The notes under the pieces are model-generated. The model did not search any database. It worked only from the letters and a program-made list of their open reading frames with translations, and had not been told where the DNA came from. The position numbers were made by a program, and so were the translations under genes. From the NCBI RefSeq assembly GCF_004920405.1, contig NZ_RFLV01000001.1:1922001-1986000 (forward strand): a stretch of DNA of 64,000 bases, given 5' to 3'. Origin of the DNA: Pseudomonas leptonychotis (GTDB lineage: Bacteria > Pseudomonadota > Gammaproteobacteria > Pseudomonadales > Pseudomonadaceae). Below are positions 9,644-19,983 of the stretch, piece by piece (positions within the stretch are counted from its first letter, which is position 1; each line of letters starts with the position of its first letter).

Positions 9644-10123
9644 TCAGCCCTGGGCGAAATCCAGTAGGGCGGGGCCGGTGAGGCGATAGGTGGTCCAGCC
9701 ATCCTGGGGTTTGGCACCGAAGGATTCATAGAAATCGATAGCCGGTGTGTTCCAGTCCAGCACTCCCCACTCTAGGCGACCACAGCCTTTGCTTACGGCG
9801 AGTTGCGCGAGGTGGCGTAGCAATGCTTTACCGGCGCCGATCTTGCGCTGGTCGGGGCTGACGTAGAGGTCTTCCAAGTAAATGCCGTGTTTGCCCAGCC
9901 AAGTTGAGTAGCTGAAGAAGTACACGGCATAACCAATCGGTACCCCGTCGAGCTCGCAAATTAACCCGTGCGAAGTGCTGTCGGCGCCAAACAAGCTGTT
10001 CTGGATGCCGGCAGCATCGGTTTTCACCTCGTGCTCGGCTTTCTCATAGATGGCCAGATCGATGATAAAGCGCAGAATCTGTGCGGTGTCATCGATCGTG
10101 GCAGGGCGGATGTGTAGAGGCAT
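9644..10123 (-). CDS. GNAT family N-acetyltransferase (diamine/thialysine acetyltransferase-like)
   Basis: A 159-residue GNAT protein. The acetyl-CoA loop is seen in VSPDQRKIGAGKALLRHLA (Q/R-x-x-G-x-G/A, about residues 88-107), after the beta strand GIYLEDLYV, and the C-terminal FYESFGAKPQDGW is typical of the spermidine/thialysine acetyltransferase branch, as is the start MPLHIRPATIDDTAQILRFI. It transfers acetyl from acetyl-CoA to an amine; the substrate is inferred from family only. It is 55 bp downstream of argH on the same strand, separated by a hairpin. Confidence 0.85.
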   Translation of the reverse strand: MPLHIRPATIDDTAQILRFIIDLAIYEKAEHEVKTDAAGIQNSLFGADSTSHGLICELDGVPIGYAVYFFSYSTWLGKHGIYLEDLYVSPDQRKIGAGKALLRHLAQLAVSKGCGRLEWGVLDWNTPAIDFYESFGAKPQDGWTTYRLTGPALLDFAQG

Positions 10124-10148
10124 ACGGGTTCCTTGGCTGGCTGGCCGG

Positions 10149-10171
10149 CGGCGTGAGCGCTACTCACGCCG
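10149..10171 (-). terminator. Hairpin downstream of argH
   Basis: A 9-bp perfect inverted repeat (CGGCGTGAG / CTCACGCCG, 5-nt loop) lies just after the argH stop on the leftward strand. There is no T-run, so it is at best a weak terminator or an mRNA-end stabiliser. Confidence 0.4.
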
Positions 10172-10178
10172 GGTCAGA

Positions 10179-11573
10179 TTAACGCGCGGCGAGCAGCTCG
10201 CGGCCACGCACGACCGCAGCACGCACCTGGTTCGGTGCAGTGCCGCCGATATGGTCACGGGCATTCACCGAGCCTTCCAGGGTCAGTACGGCAAATACGT
10301 CTTGCTCGATCTGGTCACTGAACTGGCGCAGCTCTTCTAGGCTCATCTCGGCCAGGTCTTTGCCCGTGTCGACGCCGAACTTGACGGCATGGCCGACGAT
10401 TTCGTGGCAGTCGCGGAACGGCAGGCCTTTACGCACCAGGTAGTCGGCCAGGTCGGTGGCGGTGGAGAAGCCGCGCAGCGCCGCTTCACGCATGATCGCG
10501 TGTTTGGGTTTGATCGCCGGGATCATGTCGGCAAAGGCACGTAGTGAATCACGCAGGGTGTCGGCGGCGTCGAACAGCGGCTCTTTGTCTTCCTGGTTGT
10601 CCTTGTTGTAGGCCAGCGGCTGGCCCTTCATCAGAGTCAGCAGGCCCATCAGTGCACCAAATACACGGCCGGTTTTACCGCGTACCAATTCCGGTACGTC
10701 AGGGTTTTTCTTCTGCGGCATGATCGAGGAGCCGGTGCAGAAACGATCCGGCAGGTCAATAAACTGGAATTGCGCAGAGGTCCATAGCACCAGCTCTTCG
10801 GAGAAACGCGACAGGTGCATCATGGCAATCGCGGCAGCGGCGCAGAATTCGATGGCGAAGTCGCGATCCGATACGCCGTCCAGCGAGTTGCCGCCGACTG
10901 CGTCGAAACCCAGCAGTTGCGCGGTAACTTCACGTTGAATCGGGTAGGTGGTGCCCGCCAGCGCGGCCGAGCCCAGGGGCATGCGGTTGGTGCGTTTGCG
11001 GCAGTCGACCAGGCGCTCGTAGTCGCGCGAGAGCATTTCGAACCACGCCAGAAGGTGGTGGCCGAAGGTCACGGGTTGGGCGGTTTGCAGGTGGGTGAAG
11101 CCGGGCATGATGGTTTCGGCTTCGCGCTCGGCCTGCTCCAGTAAGCCCTGTTGCAGGCGGGTGATCTCGGCCAGGATCAGGTCGATCTCGTCGCGCAACC
11201 ACAGGCGGATATCGGTGGCCACCTGGTCGTTGCGGCTACGGCCGGTGTGCAGCTTCTTGCCGGTGACGCCGATGCGGGCGGTCAGGCGCGCCTCGATGTT
11301 CATGTGCACATCTTCCAGATCCACGCGCCAGTCGAACTGGCCGGCTTCGATCTCGCCCTGGATGGTTTGCAGGCCGTCGATGATGCTGTCGCGCTCGGCG
11401 TCGGTTAGTACGCCGACCTTGGCCAGCATGGTGGCGTGGGCGATGGAGCCCATGATGTCGTGGCGATACAGGCGCTTGTCGAATTCGACGGAGGCGGTAA
11501 AGCGGGCAACAAAGGCATCGACGGGCTCGCTGAAGCGGCCGCCCCAGGATTGATTGGTTTTTTCAGTGCTCAT
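10179..11573 (-). CDS. argH: Argininosuccinate lyase
   Basis: Last step of arginine synthesis: argininosuccinate to arginine plus fumarate. The 464-residue protein has the fumarase/aspartase superfamily signature [11 protein letters not shown] (about residue 280) with the mobile-loop serine, the [12 protein letters not shown] substrate region and [13 protein letters not shown]. Full length. It is transcribed away from algZ, the arrangement known around the Pseudomonas algR locus; the 253-bp gap between them must hold both promoters. Confidence 0.97.
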   Translation of the reverse strand: MSTEKTNQSWGGRFSEPVDAFVARFTASVEFDKRLYRHDIMGSIAHATMLAKVGVLTDAERDSIIDGLQTIQGEIEAGQFDWRVDLEDVHMNIEARLTARIGVTGKKLHTGRSRNDQVATDIRLWLRDEIDLILAEITRLQQGLLEQAEREAETIMPGFTHLQTAQPVTFGHHLLAWFEMLSRDYERLVDCRKRTNRMPLGSAALAGTTYPIQREVTAQLLGFDAVGGNSLDGVSDRDFAIEFCAAAAIAMMHLSRFSEELVLWTSAQFQFIDLPDRFCTGSSIMPQKKNPDVPELVRGKTGRVFGALMGLLTLMKGQPLAYNKDNQEDKEPLFDAADTLRDSLRAFADMIPAIKPKHAIMREAALRGFSTATDLADYLVRKGLPFRDCHEIVGHAVKFGVDTGKDLAEMSLEELRQFSDQIEQDVFAVLTLEGSVNARDHIGGTAPNQVRAAVVRGRELLAAR

Positions 11574-11826
11574 GGGCTTCGCTCGGCTGGTGCGCTAAAA
11601 CGGGCTGGCCGCGCTGGGGCGGCCGGCAAGACGGAAAAGTGCGTCGATAATAACAGGCTGGCCGGCAAATTCGCCGCGTCAGGTTGTCGGAGGGGCAGCT
11701 AGGCTGAGAGCAGGCAGTGTTGCGCCGTTCACAGTTTTGTCGCGGCGGGTGCATTTCGGTGCTTTATTTTGCCCGGTGGCAGCTGTCTATCTTGCTGCTG
11801 GGGCAGGTCACGCGGAAACTGCGGTG

Positions 11827-12909
11827 ATGAAAATAAAAAACGGTTTATCCGAAAAACAAGCACCGCTGGTCGATGACTTCTTCGTGCCTGAGCTGTGTCA
11901 GCCCGAAGCCCTGCTGAGCATGGTGCTATTGGCTGAGTTGCTGGTGCTGGTGCTGGTGTTGTCCGAGCCAATGTTGCCGGGGTTTGATTGGGTGCGTTTG
12001 GCGCTGACCTCATTGTTTGTGCAGTGGATTGTGTTGCTGTCGGCGGCCGTGCTGTGCCGCTTACGTCCACTGATGGCGCGTATGCCAGCGGCCATGGCCG
12101 GCGCGCTGTGCTGTGCGATTGTGGTTGGGTTGAGCCTGGCATGTACGGCGGTCGCCGATTATTACGAGTTGGGCGGCCCGCTGGCGCGCACTGGCGAGGT
12201 CAATCTGTATCTGCGCCATGGGCTGATCAGCCTGATCATGTCGGCGCTGTTACTGCGCTATTTTTACCTGCAAAGCCAGTGGCGCAAACAAGAGCAGGCC
12301 GAACTGCGCGCGCGCATCGAATCGCTGCAGGCACGTATCCGCCCGCACTTTCTGTTCAATAGCCTGAACAGTATTGCCAGCCTGGTGGTGATCGATCCGT
12401 ACAAGGCCGAGCAGGCGGTACTGGACCTGTCTGATCTGTTTCGCGCCAGCTTGGCCAAACCTGGCAGTCTGGTGCCTTGGTGCGAAGAGCTGGAGTTAGC
12501 GCAACGATATTTATCGATTGAGCGCTATCGGCTCGGCGAGCGTCTACAGTTGCAATGGGAGGTGGCTGGTGTGCCGGATGATCTGCCGATTCCACAATTG
12601 ACGCTGCAGCCCTTATTGGAAAACGCTTTGATCTACGGCATTGCGCCGCGCATTGAGGGCGGTCTGGTGCGGGTCGAGGCGAGTTATCACGAAGGGGTAT
12701 TCCAGCTGTGCGTGAGCAATCCATACGAACAATTAGGCGAGGAGCCGCCGTCAAACGGTACACATCAGGCGCTGAGCAATATCGATGCGCGGCTGGTGGC
12801 ACTTTTTGGGCCGCGGGCCAGTCTCAGCGTAGAGCGCCGTGACGGCCGCCACTTCACTTGTCTACGCTATCCTTGTGCGAGACCCAAGCAGGAAGCCCGT
12901 GCATTATGA
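11827..12909 (+). CDS. algZ: Sensor histidine kinase AlgZ/FimS (LytS family)
   Basis: Membrane partner of AlgR in control of alginate, twitching and virulence genes. About 360 residues: four hydrophobic segments between residues 25 and 145, then the LytS-type His_kinase domain with RPHFLFNSLNSIASLV (phospho-acceptor His) and a divergent ATP-binding part (QPLLENALIYGI as N-box, NIDARLVALFG later). As in other AlgZ/FimS proteins the classic ATPase boxes are poorly kept. The start at 11827 (MKIKNGL) is chosen over an in-frame start 90 bp upstream that adds an unlikely leader. Its stop overlaps algR by 4 bp. Confidence 0.9.
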   Translation: MKIKNGLSEKQAPLVDDFFVPELCQPEALLSMVLLAELLVLVLVLSEPMLPGFDWVRLALTSLFVQWIVLLSAAVLCRLRPLMARMPAAMAGALCCAIVVGLSLACTAVADYYELGGPLARTGEVNLYLRHGLISLIMSALLLRYFYLQSQWRKQEQAELRARIESLQARIRPHFLFNSLNSIASLVVIDPYKAEQAVLDLSDLFRASLAKPGSLVPWCEELELAQRYLSIERYRLGERLQLQWEVAGVPDDLPIPQLTLQPLLENALIYGIAPRIEGGLVRVEASYHEGVFQLCVSNPYEQLGEEPPSNGTHQALSNIDARLVALFGPRASLSVERRDGRHFTCLRYPCARPKQEARAL

Positions 12910-13652
12910 ATGTCCTGATTGTCGATGATGAACCCCTGGCCCGTGAGCGCCTAAGCCGCATGGTGGGCGAACTCGAGGGCTATCGCGTGCTTGAACCCGC
13001 CGCCTGCAATGGCGAGGAAGCATTGAGCCTGATCGACAGCTTAAGGCCGGATGTGGTGCTGTTGGATATCCGTATGCCTGGTATGGATGGCCTGCAGGTG
13101 GCGGCCAAGTTGTGTGAACGTGAGGCGCCGCCTGCGGTGATTTTCTGTACGGCCCATGACGAATTTGCCTTGGAGGCCTTCCAGGTCTGCGCGGTGGGTT
13201 ATCTGGTCAAACCGGTGCGCGCGGAGAGTCTCAGTGAGGCGCTGAAGAAGGCCGAGCGGCCCAATCGCGTACAGCTGGCCGCCCTGACGCGCCCTGCGGT
13301 AGACAGCGGCGGCGGTCCGCGCAGCCATATCAGTGCGCGAACCCGTAAAGGTATCGAGCTTATTCCGCTGGATCAGGTGATCTACTTTATTGCCGATCAT
13401 AAATACGTGACCTTGCGTCACGCTGGTGGCGAGGTCTTGCTGGACGAGCCGCTGAAAGCATTGGAAGACGAGTTTGGTGATCGCTTTGTGCGCATCCACC
13501 GCAATGCCCTGGTGGCCCGCGAACGTATCGAGCGCTTGCAGCGCACCCCGCTTGGGCATTTTCAGCTGTTCCTCAAGGGCATGAACGAGGAAGCACTGAT
13601 TGTCAGTCGCCGGCATGTGGCCGGGGTGCGCAAGCTGATGCACAACCTCTAG
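12906..13652 (+). CDS. algR: Response regulator AlgR (LytTR family)
   Basis: DNA-binding regulator of alginate, rhamnolipid and type IV pilus genes. The 248-residue protein has a receiver domain (1-115) with acidic pocket DDE (7-9), phospho-acceptor D54 in VVLLDIRMPGMDG, T in FCTAHD and K in GYLVKPVR, then a LytTR DNA-binding domain (about 145-245) with IELIPLDQVIYFIADHKYV and FVRIHRNALV. ATGA overlap with algZ shows coupling. No other kinase is near. Confidence 0.96.
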   Translation: MNVLIVDDEPLARERLSRMVGELEGYRVLEPAACNGEEALSLIDSLRPDVVLLDIRMPGMDGLQVAAKLCEREAPPAVIFCTAHDEFALEAFQVCAVGYLVKPVRAESLSEALKKAERPNRVQLAALTRPAVDSGGGPRSHISARTRKGIELIPLDQVIYFIADHKYVTLRHAGGEVLLDEPLKALEDEFGDRFVRIHRNALVARERIERLQRTPLGHFQLFLKGMNEEALIVSRRHVAGVRKLMHNL

Positions 13653-13824
13653 CGTTCTGGCTGGGTCTGCTGCACGCAGGCGTCCTGCGTTGGAAGCAGG
13701 CTTGCCTCACTCTAGCTCGCGCGCTCCTATACCGGTTGTTAAGGCGCTTTAGCCGCCAGGGTCGCAGGCCTGATGTGGGCCAGCCTGTTATTATCCTTGG
13801 CAGTTCGTTTTCTGGAATTGCCCC

Positions 13825-14763
13825 ATGCCTCGCGAAATTCGCATCGCCACCCGTAAAAGTGCCCTGGCCCTGTGGCAGGCCGAACACGTCAAAGCTCGCC
13901 TGGAGCAGGCGCACCCTGGCCTCAAGGTCAGCCTGGTGCCCATGGTCAGTCGTGGCGACAAACTGCTTGACGCGCCGCTGGCGAAAATTGGCGGCAAGGG
14001 CCTGTTTGTCAAAGAGCTGGAAACCGCTTTGCTGGAAAATCAGGCCGACATTGCCGTGCATTCGATGAAGGATGTGCCGATGGACTTCCCCGAAGGCCTG
14101 GGCCTGTATTGCATCTGCGAGCGTGAAGACCCGCGCGATGCCTTCGTCTCCAACACCTATGCCAGCCTCGATGCACTGCCTGCCGGTAGCGTGGTCGGCA
14201 CTTCCAGCCTGCGACGTCAGGCGCAGTTGCTGGCACGTCGGCCGGATCTGAAAATCCAGTTCCTGCGCGGCAACGTCAACACCCGCTTGGCCAAGCTGGA
14301 TGCCGGTGACTACGACGCCATTATCCTCGCGGCTGCTGGGCTGATCCGCCTCGGTTTTGAAGATCGCATTCGGGCCTCCATCAGCCCCGAAGACAGCCTG
14401 CCAGCGGGTGGTCAAGGCGCAGTGGGCATTGAGTGCCGCAGTGTGGATAGTGAGATCCATGCCTTGCTGGCGCCTCTGCATCATCGCGATACGGCATTAC
14501 GGGTGACGGCCGAGCGTGCCTTGAACAAGCATTTGAATGGCGGCTGCCAGGTGCCGATTGCCTGTTATGCGCTGCTCGAGGGTGACCAGCTGTGGCTGCG
14601 CGGTCTGGTCGGCCAACCGGATGGCACTCAATTACTGCGTGCCGAGCAACGTGCGAGCACGGCAGATGCCGAACAGCTCGGCGTGCAGGTAGCCGAAGCG
14701 CTGCTGGCGCAGGGCGCAGCGGCCATCTTGCAAGCCGTGTACGGCGAGGCCGCCGCCGAGTGA
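13825..14763 (+). CDS. hemC: Porphobilinogen deaminase (hydroxymethylbilane synthase)
   Basis: Joins four porphobilinogens into hydroxymethylbilane in tetrapyrrole synthesis. The 312-residue protein shows [25 protein letters not shown], the arginine-rich [24 protein letters not shown] and the dipyrromethane-cofactor cysteine in [10 protein letters not shown]. Full length. It opens the operon hemC-hemDX-hemY; its stop codon overlaps the GTG start of the next gene (GTGA). Confidence 0.97.
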   Translation: MPREIRIATRKSALALWQAEHVKARLEQAHPGLKVSLVPMVSRGDKLLDAPLAKIGGKGLFVKELETALLENQADIAVHSMKDVPMDFPEGLGLYCICEREDPRDAFVSNTYASLDALPAGSVVGTSSLRRQAQLLARRPDLKIQFLRGNVNTRLAKLDAGDYDAIILAAAGLIRLGFEDRIRASISPEDSLPAGGQGAVGIECRSVDSEIHALLAPLHHRDTALRVTAERALNKHLNGGCQVPIACYALLEGDQLWLRGLVGQPDGTQLLRAEQRASTADAEQLGVQVAEALLAQGAAAILQAVYGEAAAE

Positions 14764-16745
14764 GCGGCTGGCGTTTGCTGCTGACGCGACCGACAGATGA
14801 GTCGGCCGCGTTGGCTGCATGCTTGGCGCAACAAGGTATCTTCAGCAGCAGCTTGCCGTTGTTGGCGATCGAAGCGTTGGCCGAGAGCGCAGAGCAACAG
14901 GCTTATCTGGCTGACTTTCAGTGCTACTGTGCGGTGATCGTGGTGAGCAAGCCGGCGGCGCGGTTGGCTCTGGCCTTGTTGGATCGTACTCAAACACCGC
15001 TGTCTGAGACCCAGCCATGGTTCAGTGTCGGTGCGGCCACGGCGCAGATTCTGCAAGAGCATGGCCGTCGGGTGTATTACCCCGAGCAGGCTGATGACAG
15101 TGAAGCGCTGCTCGCCTTGCCGCAGTTGCAGCAGGCGCTGGCAACGGCCACTAACCCGCGGGTACTGATCCTGCGTGGAGAGGGTGGCCGAGAGTTACTG
15201 GCCGAGCGCTTGCGCGGCCAAGGTGTGCAGGTGGACTATCTGCCACTGTATCGTCGGGTGCTGCCGGAGTACCCGCCCGCGGCGTTGGCCGAGCGGGTGC
15301 AGGCTGAACGCCTGAACGCTCTGGTGGTCAGCAGTGGGCAGGGTTTTGCGCATTTGCGCGAGCTGGCTGCTGAGGCTTGGGCCGATCTGGCTCGGCTACC
15401 CTTATTTGTACCCAGCCCGCGAGTTGCCGAACTGGCGCGCGCGGCAGGTGCGCAATTTGTAGTGGATTGTCGTGGCGCGAGTGCTGCGGCGTTGCTGGCA
15501 GCGTTGCAAACGCAACCTACCCCGATCTCTGACGCAAAGGATGGATACGTGAGCGAAGCAACTACCCCGAAAGAGCAAACCCCAAACAGTCACGATCAAG
15601 CAGCGCTGGATGTGGCTAAGGAATTGCCGGTTCCGCCGGCGTCAGTCGCGAGCAAACCGGCCGCGCGTGGTAACGGCCTGGCGCTGCTGGCTTTGTTGGT
15701 CGCGGCTGCAGGTGTTGGGGTGGGCGGCTGGGGCGTGTGGCAGCTGCAAGCGCTGGATGCTCGTGGGCAACAACAGGTGGGCCAGTTGCAGGAGGCACGC
15801 AACGAGGCGCAGCGCTTGGCACAAACGGGTGAGCAGCTTAAAGAGCAGCTGAACCAACTGCCTAGCGTTGTCGAGCTGGATAGCCGCCGGCGCCTGCTGA
15901 CGCAGCTGCAGAGTGATCAGCAACTGCTCAATCAGCGTCTGGAAACCGTGCTTGGGGCCAGTCGTCAGGATTGGCGTTTAGCCGAGGCCGAGCATCTGCT
16001 GCGTCTAGCCAGCCTGCGCTTGTCCGCTTTGCAAGACATCAACAGCGCCACCGCCTTGGTGCAGGCGGCTGATGACATTCTGCATGAGCAGGATGACCCT
16101 GCGGCCTTTGCGGCACGTGAACAACTGGCCAAGAGTCTGCAAGCGTTGCGCTCGACCCTTAACCCGGACCGCACAGGGCTGTTTCTGCAGCTTGGCGCAC
16201 TGCGCGAGCAGGCCGCCCAGCTCAATGCCAAGGCCCCGGAATTCAATGGTGAGGGCGGCGTACTTAACGAACTGGCGGCCCCCGAAGGCGCTGCCGAACC
16301 GCAGTGGTGGCAGCGAGGCCTGCAAACCTTGGCGCAATACTTTCGTCTCGACTTCAATGCAGACGGCAATATCCGCCCGTTACTCTCAGGCCAGAGCTTA
16401 ACCCAGGTGCGCCTGGCCCTTAGCTTGGCGCTGGAGCAGGCCCAATGGGGAGCATTGCACGGCCAAAGCGATGTTTACCGACAGGCATTGCAACAGGCAC
16501 GTGAGGTGCTGGATGCCCATTTTGATGTGGATAACCCCAACAGTCGCGCACTGCGCACGCGTATTGACGAGCTGGTCGAGCGTCCGATTGCGGTGACGCC
16601 CCCGGACCTCAGCGCAGCGTTGAATGCCGTGCAGGCTTATATCCAGGCCAAGCAGTCGGCGCGCAGCCAGCACAAGGTCGAGGCTGAGCCCGTCGCTGCG
16701 GATGCCGATGATGTCGAGGCGCAATTGCAGGAGGCGCTGCAATGA
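14760..16745 (+). CDS. hemDX: Fused uroporphyrinogen-III synthase HemD / membrane protein HemX
   Basis: One 661-residue reading frame. Residues 1-263 are HemD, which cyclises hydroxymethylbilane to uroporphyrinogen III ([16 protein letters not shown]..., [24 protein letters not shown]). Residues 264-661 are HemX: an acidic/Pro-rich linker, one transmembrane segment at about 306-327, a periplasmic coiled coil ([22 protein letters not shown]...) and helical domain. No stop separates them, although a GTG with an AAGGATGG Shine-Dalgarno-like sequence sits at 15549 where HemX normally starts, so free HemX may also be made. The N-terminal GTG overlaps hemC. In P. aeruginosa these are two genes. Confidence 0.9.
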   Translation: MSGWRLLLTRPTDESAALAACLAQQGIFSSSLPLLAIEALAESAEQQAYLADFQCYCAVIVVSKPAARLALALLDRTQTPLSETQPWFSVGAATAQILQEHGRRVYYPEQADDSEALLALPQLQQALATATNPRVLILRGEGGRELLAERLRGQGVQVDYLPLYRRVLPEYPPAALAERVQAERLNALVVSSGQGFAHLRELAAEAWADLARLPLFVPSPRVAELARAAGAQFVVDCRGASAAALLAALQTQPTPISDAKDGYVSEATTPKEQTPNSHDQAALDVAKELPVPPASVASKPAARGNGLALLALLVAAAGVGVGGWGVWQLQALDARGQQQVGQLQEARNEAQRLAQTGEQLKEQLNQLPSVVELDSRRRLLTQLQSDQQLLNQRLETVLGASRQDWRLAEAEHLLRLASLRLSALQDINSATALVQAADDILHEQDDPAAFAAREQLAKSLQALRSTLNPDRTGLFLQLGALREQAAQLNAKAPEFNGEGGVLNELAAPEGAAEPQWWQRGLQTLAQYFRLDFNADGNIRPLLSGQSLTQVRLALSLALEQAQWGALHGQSDVYRQALQQAREVLDAHFDVDNPNSRALRTRIDELVERPIAVTPPDLSAALNAVQAYIQAKQSARSQHKVEAEPVAADADDVEAQLQEALQ

Positions 16746-17992
16746 AGCGTCTGTCTTGGTTGCTGCTGATTCTGGCGCTGGTGGCAGGCGTCGCCAGCCT
16801 GATGTTATTCGGCCTGCCGCTGGCCGAGCACAAGGGTTATGTGCTGATTGCTTTTCAGGGCTTTCGCTACGAGTCCAGCCTATGGGCTTTTGTGGGGTTG
16901 CTGCTGGTGCTTGGGCTGCTGATTTACCTGGCCCGTCTGAGCGTAAGGCTGTTGGTGACATCCGGTGGGTTGCTCAATCCCTGGTCACGCTTGCACAGCC
17001 GTCGTCGTGTTCGCCTGGCCTCTGAGCAGGGCTTTCTCGATCTTGCAGAAGGTCGCTGGGCGCGTGCTCTGCGGCACTTGAAGCAGGCGGCTCATAGCTC
17101 GCCGCAACCGTTGAGCTATTACCTGGGTGCGGCGCAAGCGGCAAACCAGTTGGGGCATTACGAAGACAGTGACAGCTTGCTGGAGCAGGCGCTCAACCGC
17201 CAGCCACAGGCGGAGCTGGCGATAGCCTTGCAGCATGCCGAACTGCAACTGGCGCGTGGCCAGACGGCGGATGCGCTGGAGACGCTGCAGGTTATGCGTG
17301 CGCATCATCCGCATCACCATCTGGTATTGCGCCAGCTGCAGCAGCTCTATCTGCAGGCGGGTGACTGGTCGGCCTTGGTCGGCTTATTGCCCGATCTGCG
17401 TAAGGAAAAAGCCCTGGGTAACGCCGAGTTGAGTGAGCTGGAGCGCCAGGCTTGGCGCGGGCGTTTGCTGCAGGCTGGGCGACAGCTCAATGCAGACGTC
17501 CCGGCCACTCTGGCCGTCTTGCAACAGGCTTGGCAAGCCATGCCAACAGCGCAGCATCGTGAACCCGAACTCTTAGCGGTGTATGCCGAGCAGCTGCGCG
17601 TGCTGGGCGCCGAGGCCGAGGCGGAAGAGCTGCTACGGCATGCCTTGAAGCAGCACTACGACGTAACGCTGGTGCGCCTCTATGGTTTGCTCCATGGTCG
17701 TGATGTGAGCCTGCAGTTGCAGACGGCCGAGGGTTGGTTGAAGCAGCATCCAGAGGATGCTGGGCTGTTGCTGACGCTTGCTCGGTTGTGTTTGCACAGT
17801 CAGCTATGGGGCAAGGCCAAGGACTATTTGGAAAGCAGCCTGACCTTCCAGCGTCACCCGGAAACCTGTACCGAGCTGGCGCGCCTGCTGGCGCAATTGG
17901 GTGAGGTGGAACGCAGCAATGGTCTGTATCAGGAAGCCCTGCGCCTGCTCGATCCGCGCTTGTGCCCGCCGGCATTGCCAGCGGCCACCTGA
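16742..17992 (+). CDS. hemY: Haem biosynthesis-associated TPR protein HemY
   Basis: A 416-residue inner-membrane protein: two transmembrane helices (about 5-25 and 40-62) in the HemY_N domain, then TPR-like helical repeats (about 85-400; GAAQAANQLGHYEDSDSLLEQAL, LARLLAQLGEVERSNGLYQEALRLL). It is the YHR-type bacterial HemY, not protoporphyrinogen oxidase. The family has been proposed to organise late haem synthesis, but its biochemical role is not settled. ATGA overlap with hemDX at 16742-16745. Confidence 0.92.
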   Translation: MKRLSWLLLILALVAGVASLMLFGLPLAEHKGYVLIAFQGFRYESSLWAFVGLLLVLGLLIYLARLSVRLLVTSGGLLNPWSRLHSRRRVRLASEQGFLDLAEGRWARALRHLKQAAHSSPQPLSYYLGAAQAANQLGHYEDSDSLLEQALNRQPQAELAIALQHAELQLARGQTADALETLQVMRAHHPHHHLVLRQLQQLYLQAGDWSALVGLLPDLRKEKALGNAELSELERQAWRGRLLQAGRQLNADVPATLAVLQQAWQAMPTAQHREPELLAVYAEQLRVLGAEAEAEELLRHALKQHYDVTLVRLYGLLHGRDVSLQLQTAEGWLKQHPEDAGLLLTLARLCLHSQLWGKAKDYLESSLTFQRHPETCTELARLLAQLGEVERSNGLYQEALRLLDPRLCPPALPAAT

Positions 17993-18015
17993 CTGAGTCG
18001 TTGATCGAGGTGTGT

Positions 18016-18558
18016 ATGCGGACCTTGTTGCTGTTTTGCTTGATGACGCTAATGGCCGGTTGCGCCGGCCCGCAGGTGAGTGATTACGCCCGTGAGCAGC
18101 CGCGCCTGGAGATGAGCGATTACTTCAGCGGCGACTTGCAGGCCTGGGGTATGTTCCAGAACCGCTCCGGGGAGGTGGTCAAACGCTTCCATGTCGCCAT
18201 GACCGGCACTTGGGAAGGCGAGGTTGGCGTGCTAGATGAGCGCTTTACCTACAGCGATGGCACGACCGAACGCCGCATCTGGACCCTAAGAAAACAAGCC
18301 GACGGCAGTTGGCGCGGCACCGCCGATGACGTTGTCGGTGAGGCGGTCGGGCACATCGCCGGCAACGCGCTGAACTGGCGTTACCAGCTGCGTTTGCAGG
18401 TCGACGACTCAAGCTATGTGGTTGATTTTGATGATTGGATGTACCTGATGGACGATCAGGTGATGCTTAACCGGGCGCGCATGTCCAAGTGGGGCGTTGA
18501 TCTTGGCCAAGTGACCTTGAGCTTTTACAAGCCCGCTGCGGCGAAGAGGGCCGAGTAA
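18016..18558 (+). CDS. DUF3833 family lipoprotein
   Basis: A 180-residue predicted lipoprotein: signal MRTLLLFCLMTLMAG with lipobox LMAGC (Cys16), then a lipocalin-like beta protein with the family phrases YFSGDLQAWGMFQNRSGEVVKRF, GTWEGEVGVLDERFTYSDG and WMYLMDDQVMLNRARMSKWG. DUF3833 proteins have no proven activity; envelope lipid binding is only a guess. It starts 23 bp after hemY, so it may be the last gene of the hem operon. In P. aeruginosa this place is held by dsbH. Confidence 0.85.
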   Translation: MRTLLLFCLMTLMAGCAGPQVSDYAREQPRLEMSDYFSGDLQAWGMFQNRSGEVVKRFHVAMTGTWEGEVGVLDERFTYSDGTTERRIWTLRKQADGSWRGTADDVVGEAVGHIAGNALNWRYQLRLQVDDSSYVVDFDDWMYLMDDQVMLNRARMSKWGVDLGQVTLSFYKPAAAKRAE

Positions 18559-18753
18559 TCACTGTTTAAACGCTTGTATGAAATTTTCTCCAGAGCTGTC
18601 TTGAAGGCTTAGGCCTGCGGGAATAATCTGGCCCGTAGTACCGCCGGAAAGTTGCCGTTTCACGGTTGTCTTCCCAGACCTTGCAGCGACTGACAAAAAT
18701 CTGTCTCGATGCAGGCGAACAACACTAATAGCAATAGGGAAGTAGAGGTCATC

Positions 18754-19221
18754 ATGCTCGAGAGTTGTCAGAACGCCCAAGAACGATGGGGTGGAGTTCA
18801 CCTGCTGATTGACCGCTGGCTGCAAGAGCGCAAAGAGCTGGTGGAGGCGTACGCCGCCATTAATGGTTCAGCGCAGGCACCGAGCGCTGAGACCTTGCAG
18901 CACTTCTGCGAAATCCTTGTCGACTACGTGTCGGCTGGCCATTTTGAAGTCTATGAACAGCTAACCAGCGAAGCCAAGGCGTTTGGGGATCAGCGTGGCC
19001 TCGAGCTGGCCAAGCAGATTTACCCGCGTATCGAGGTGATCACCGAAGTGGCGCTGGCATTCAATGACCGCTGCGACAAAGGCGATTGCCAAGACTCGGT
19101 TTCGCTGCTGGATGAGTTGAAACGCTTGGGTCAATTGCTGCACGAACGTTTCGAGCTGGAAGACTGCCTGATCGAAGTCCTCCATAACGCCCATCAGGAA
19201 CAGGCTGCGCCTGCTATCTGA
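18754..19221 (+). CDS. algQ: Anti-sigma-70 factor AlgQ (Rsd)
   Basis: Rsd/AlgQ family, binds region 4 of RpoD and shifts polymerase toward alternative sigma factors; in Pseudomonas it affects alginate and siderophore genes. The 155-residue helical protein has the family start [30 protein letters not shown] and the central [15 protein letters not shown]. The ATG at 18754 follows AGTAGAGG. The 195-bp gap upstream gives room for its own promoter. It converges with the FKBP gene, whose stop is 4 bp away. Confidence 0.94.
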   Translation: MLESCQNAQERWGGVHLLIDRWLQERKELVEAYAAINGSAQAPSAETLQHFCEILVDYVSAGHFEVYEQLTSEAKAFGDQRGLELAKQIYPRIEVITEVALAFNDRCDKGDCQDSVSLLDELKRLGQLLHERFELEDCLIEVLHNAHQEQAAPAI

Positions 19222-19225
19222 TGCG

Positions 19226-19870
19226 TTACTCCTTGGTGTCGAGCAACTCCAGCTCGAACACCAGGGGTGAGTAGGGAGGGATCAAATCCCCCGCACCTTC
19301 TTCGCCATACGCCTGGGCCGAAGGAATCACCAAACGCCATTGTGCGCCCACCGGCATCTTCTGCAGCGCGCTGCGCCATCCAGCAATTACGCTATCCAGG
19401 CGAAACCACTGTGCGGTCTGGCTTTCGTCGAACTGGCTGCCATCGGCCAAGAAACCGATATAACGCACCTGTATACGGTCTTTCGGTCCCGGTTTGCGGC
19501 CGCTGCCCGCGCGTAATTCCTGCATCAGCACGCCATCCTGCAGTACGCGTACGCCGGCCTTGGCTTTCTCAGCAGCAAGAAAACGCTGTTCGGCTGTCTT
19601 GGCTTTCTCGATGCGTTCCGGGGCGTTGGCTAGCTGGGCTTCATGCTCAGCCAGCAGGCTTTCGATGCGCGCGGCATCCAGTGTCAGCGGTTCATTGCGA
19701 TAGGCCTGACGCAAGCCATCGAGCAGGGCTTGCAGCTCCAGATCAGGCACCTCGTCGCGCAGCCGCTCACCAAGTTTTACCCCCAGGCTATAAGCCAGAT
19801 CGTGAGCGTGCTCGTGCGCTTGAGCGAAGGGGGCGAGCAAGCAGAGCAGTAGCAGGGTGACACGTAACAT
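19226..19870 (-). CDS. Periplasmic FKBP-type peptidyl-prolyl isomerase
   Basis: A 214-residue FkpA/MIP-like enzyme. A signal peptide (MLRVTLLLLCLLAPFAQA, cleaved before HEHAHD) is followed by the helical dimerisation domain (about 25-110, LAYSLGVKLGERL...) and the FKBP domain (about 118-212) with VRYIGFLADGSQFDES, VIAGWRSALQKMPVGAQWRLVIPS and the closing PPYSPLVFELELL. It catalyses prolyl cis-trans isomerisation in the periplasm. The gene lies between algQ and algP, as in P. aeruginosa, but on the opposite strand to both. Confidence 0.92.
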   Translation of the reverse strand: MLRVTLLLLCLLAPFAQAHEHAHDLAYSLGVKLGERLRDEVPDLELQALLDGLRQAYRNEPLTLDAARIESLLAEHEAQLANAPERIEKAKTAEQRFLAAEKAKAGVRVLQDGVLMQELRAGSGRKPGPKDRIQVRYIGFLADGSQFDESQTAQWFRLDSVIAGWRSALQKMPVGAQWRLVIPSAQAYGEEGAGDLIPPYSPLVFELELLDTKE

Positions 19871-19983
19871 GGGCGTTCTCCGGCCGAAGGTGCGCCGATT
19901 ATGCCAGTCAGGCGCGGCGAGGTGGCAAGGCGAACAAAAGGCGGTCTAGTATGGCGCCATCTTAATCCGCCAGGAGGCGCGTT

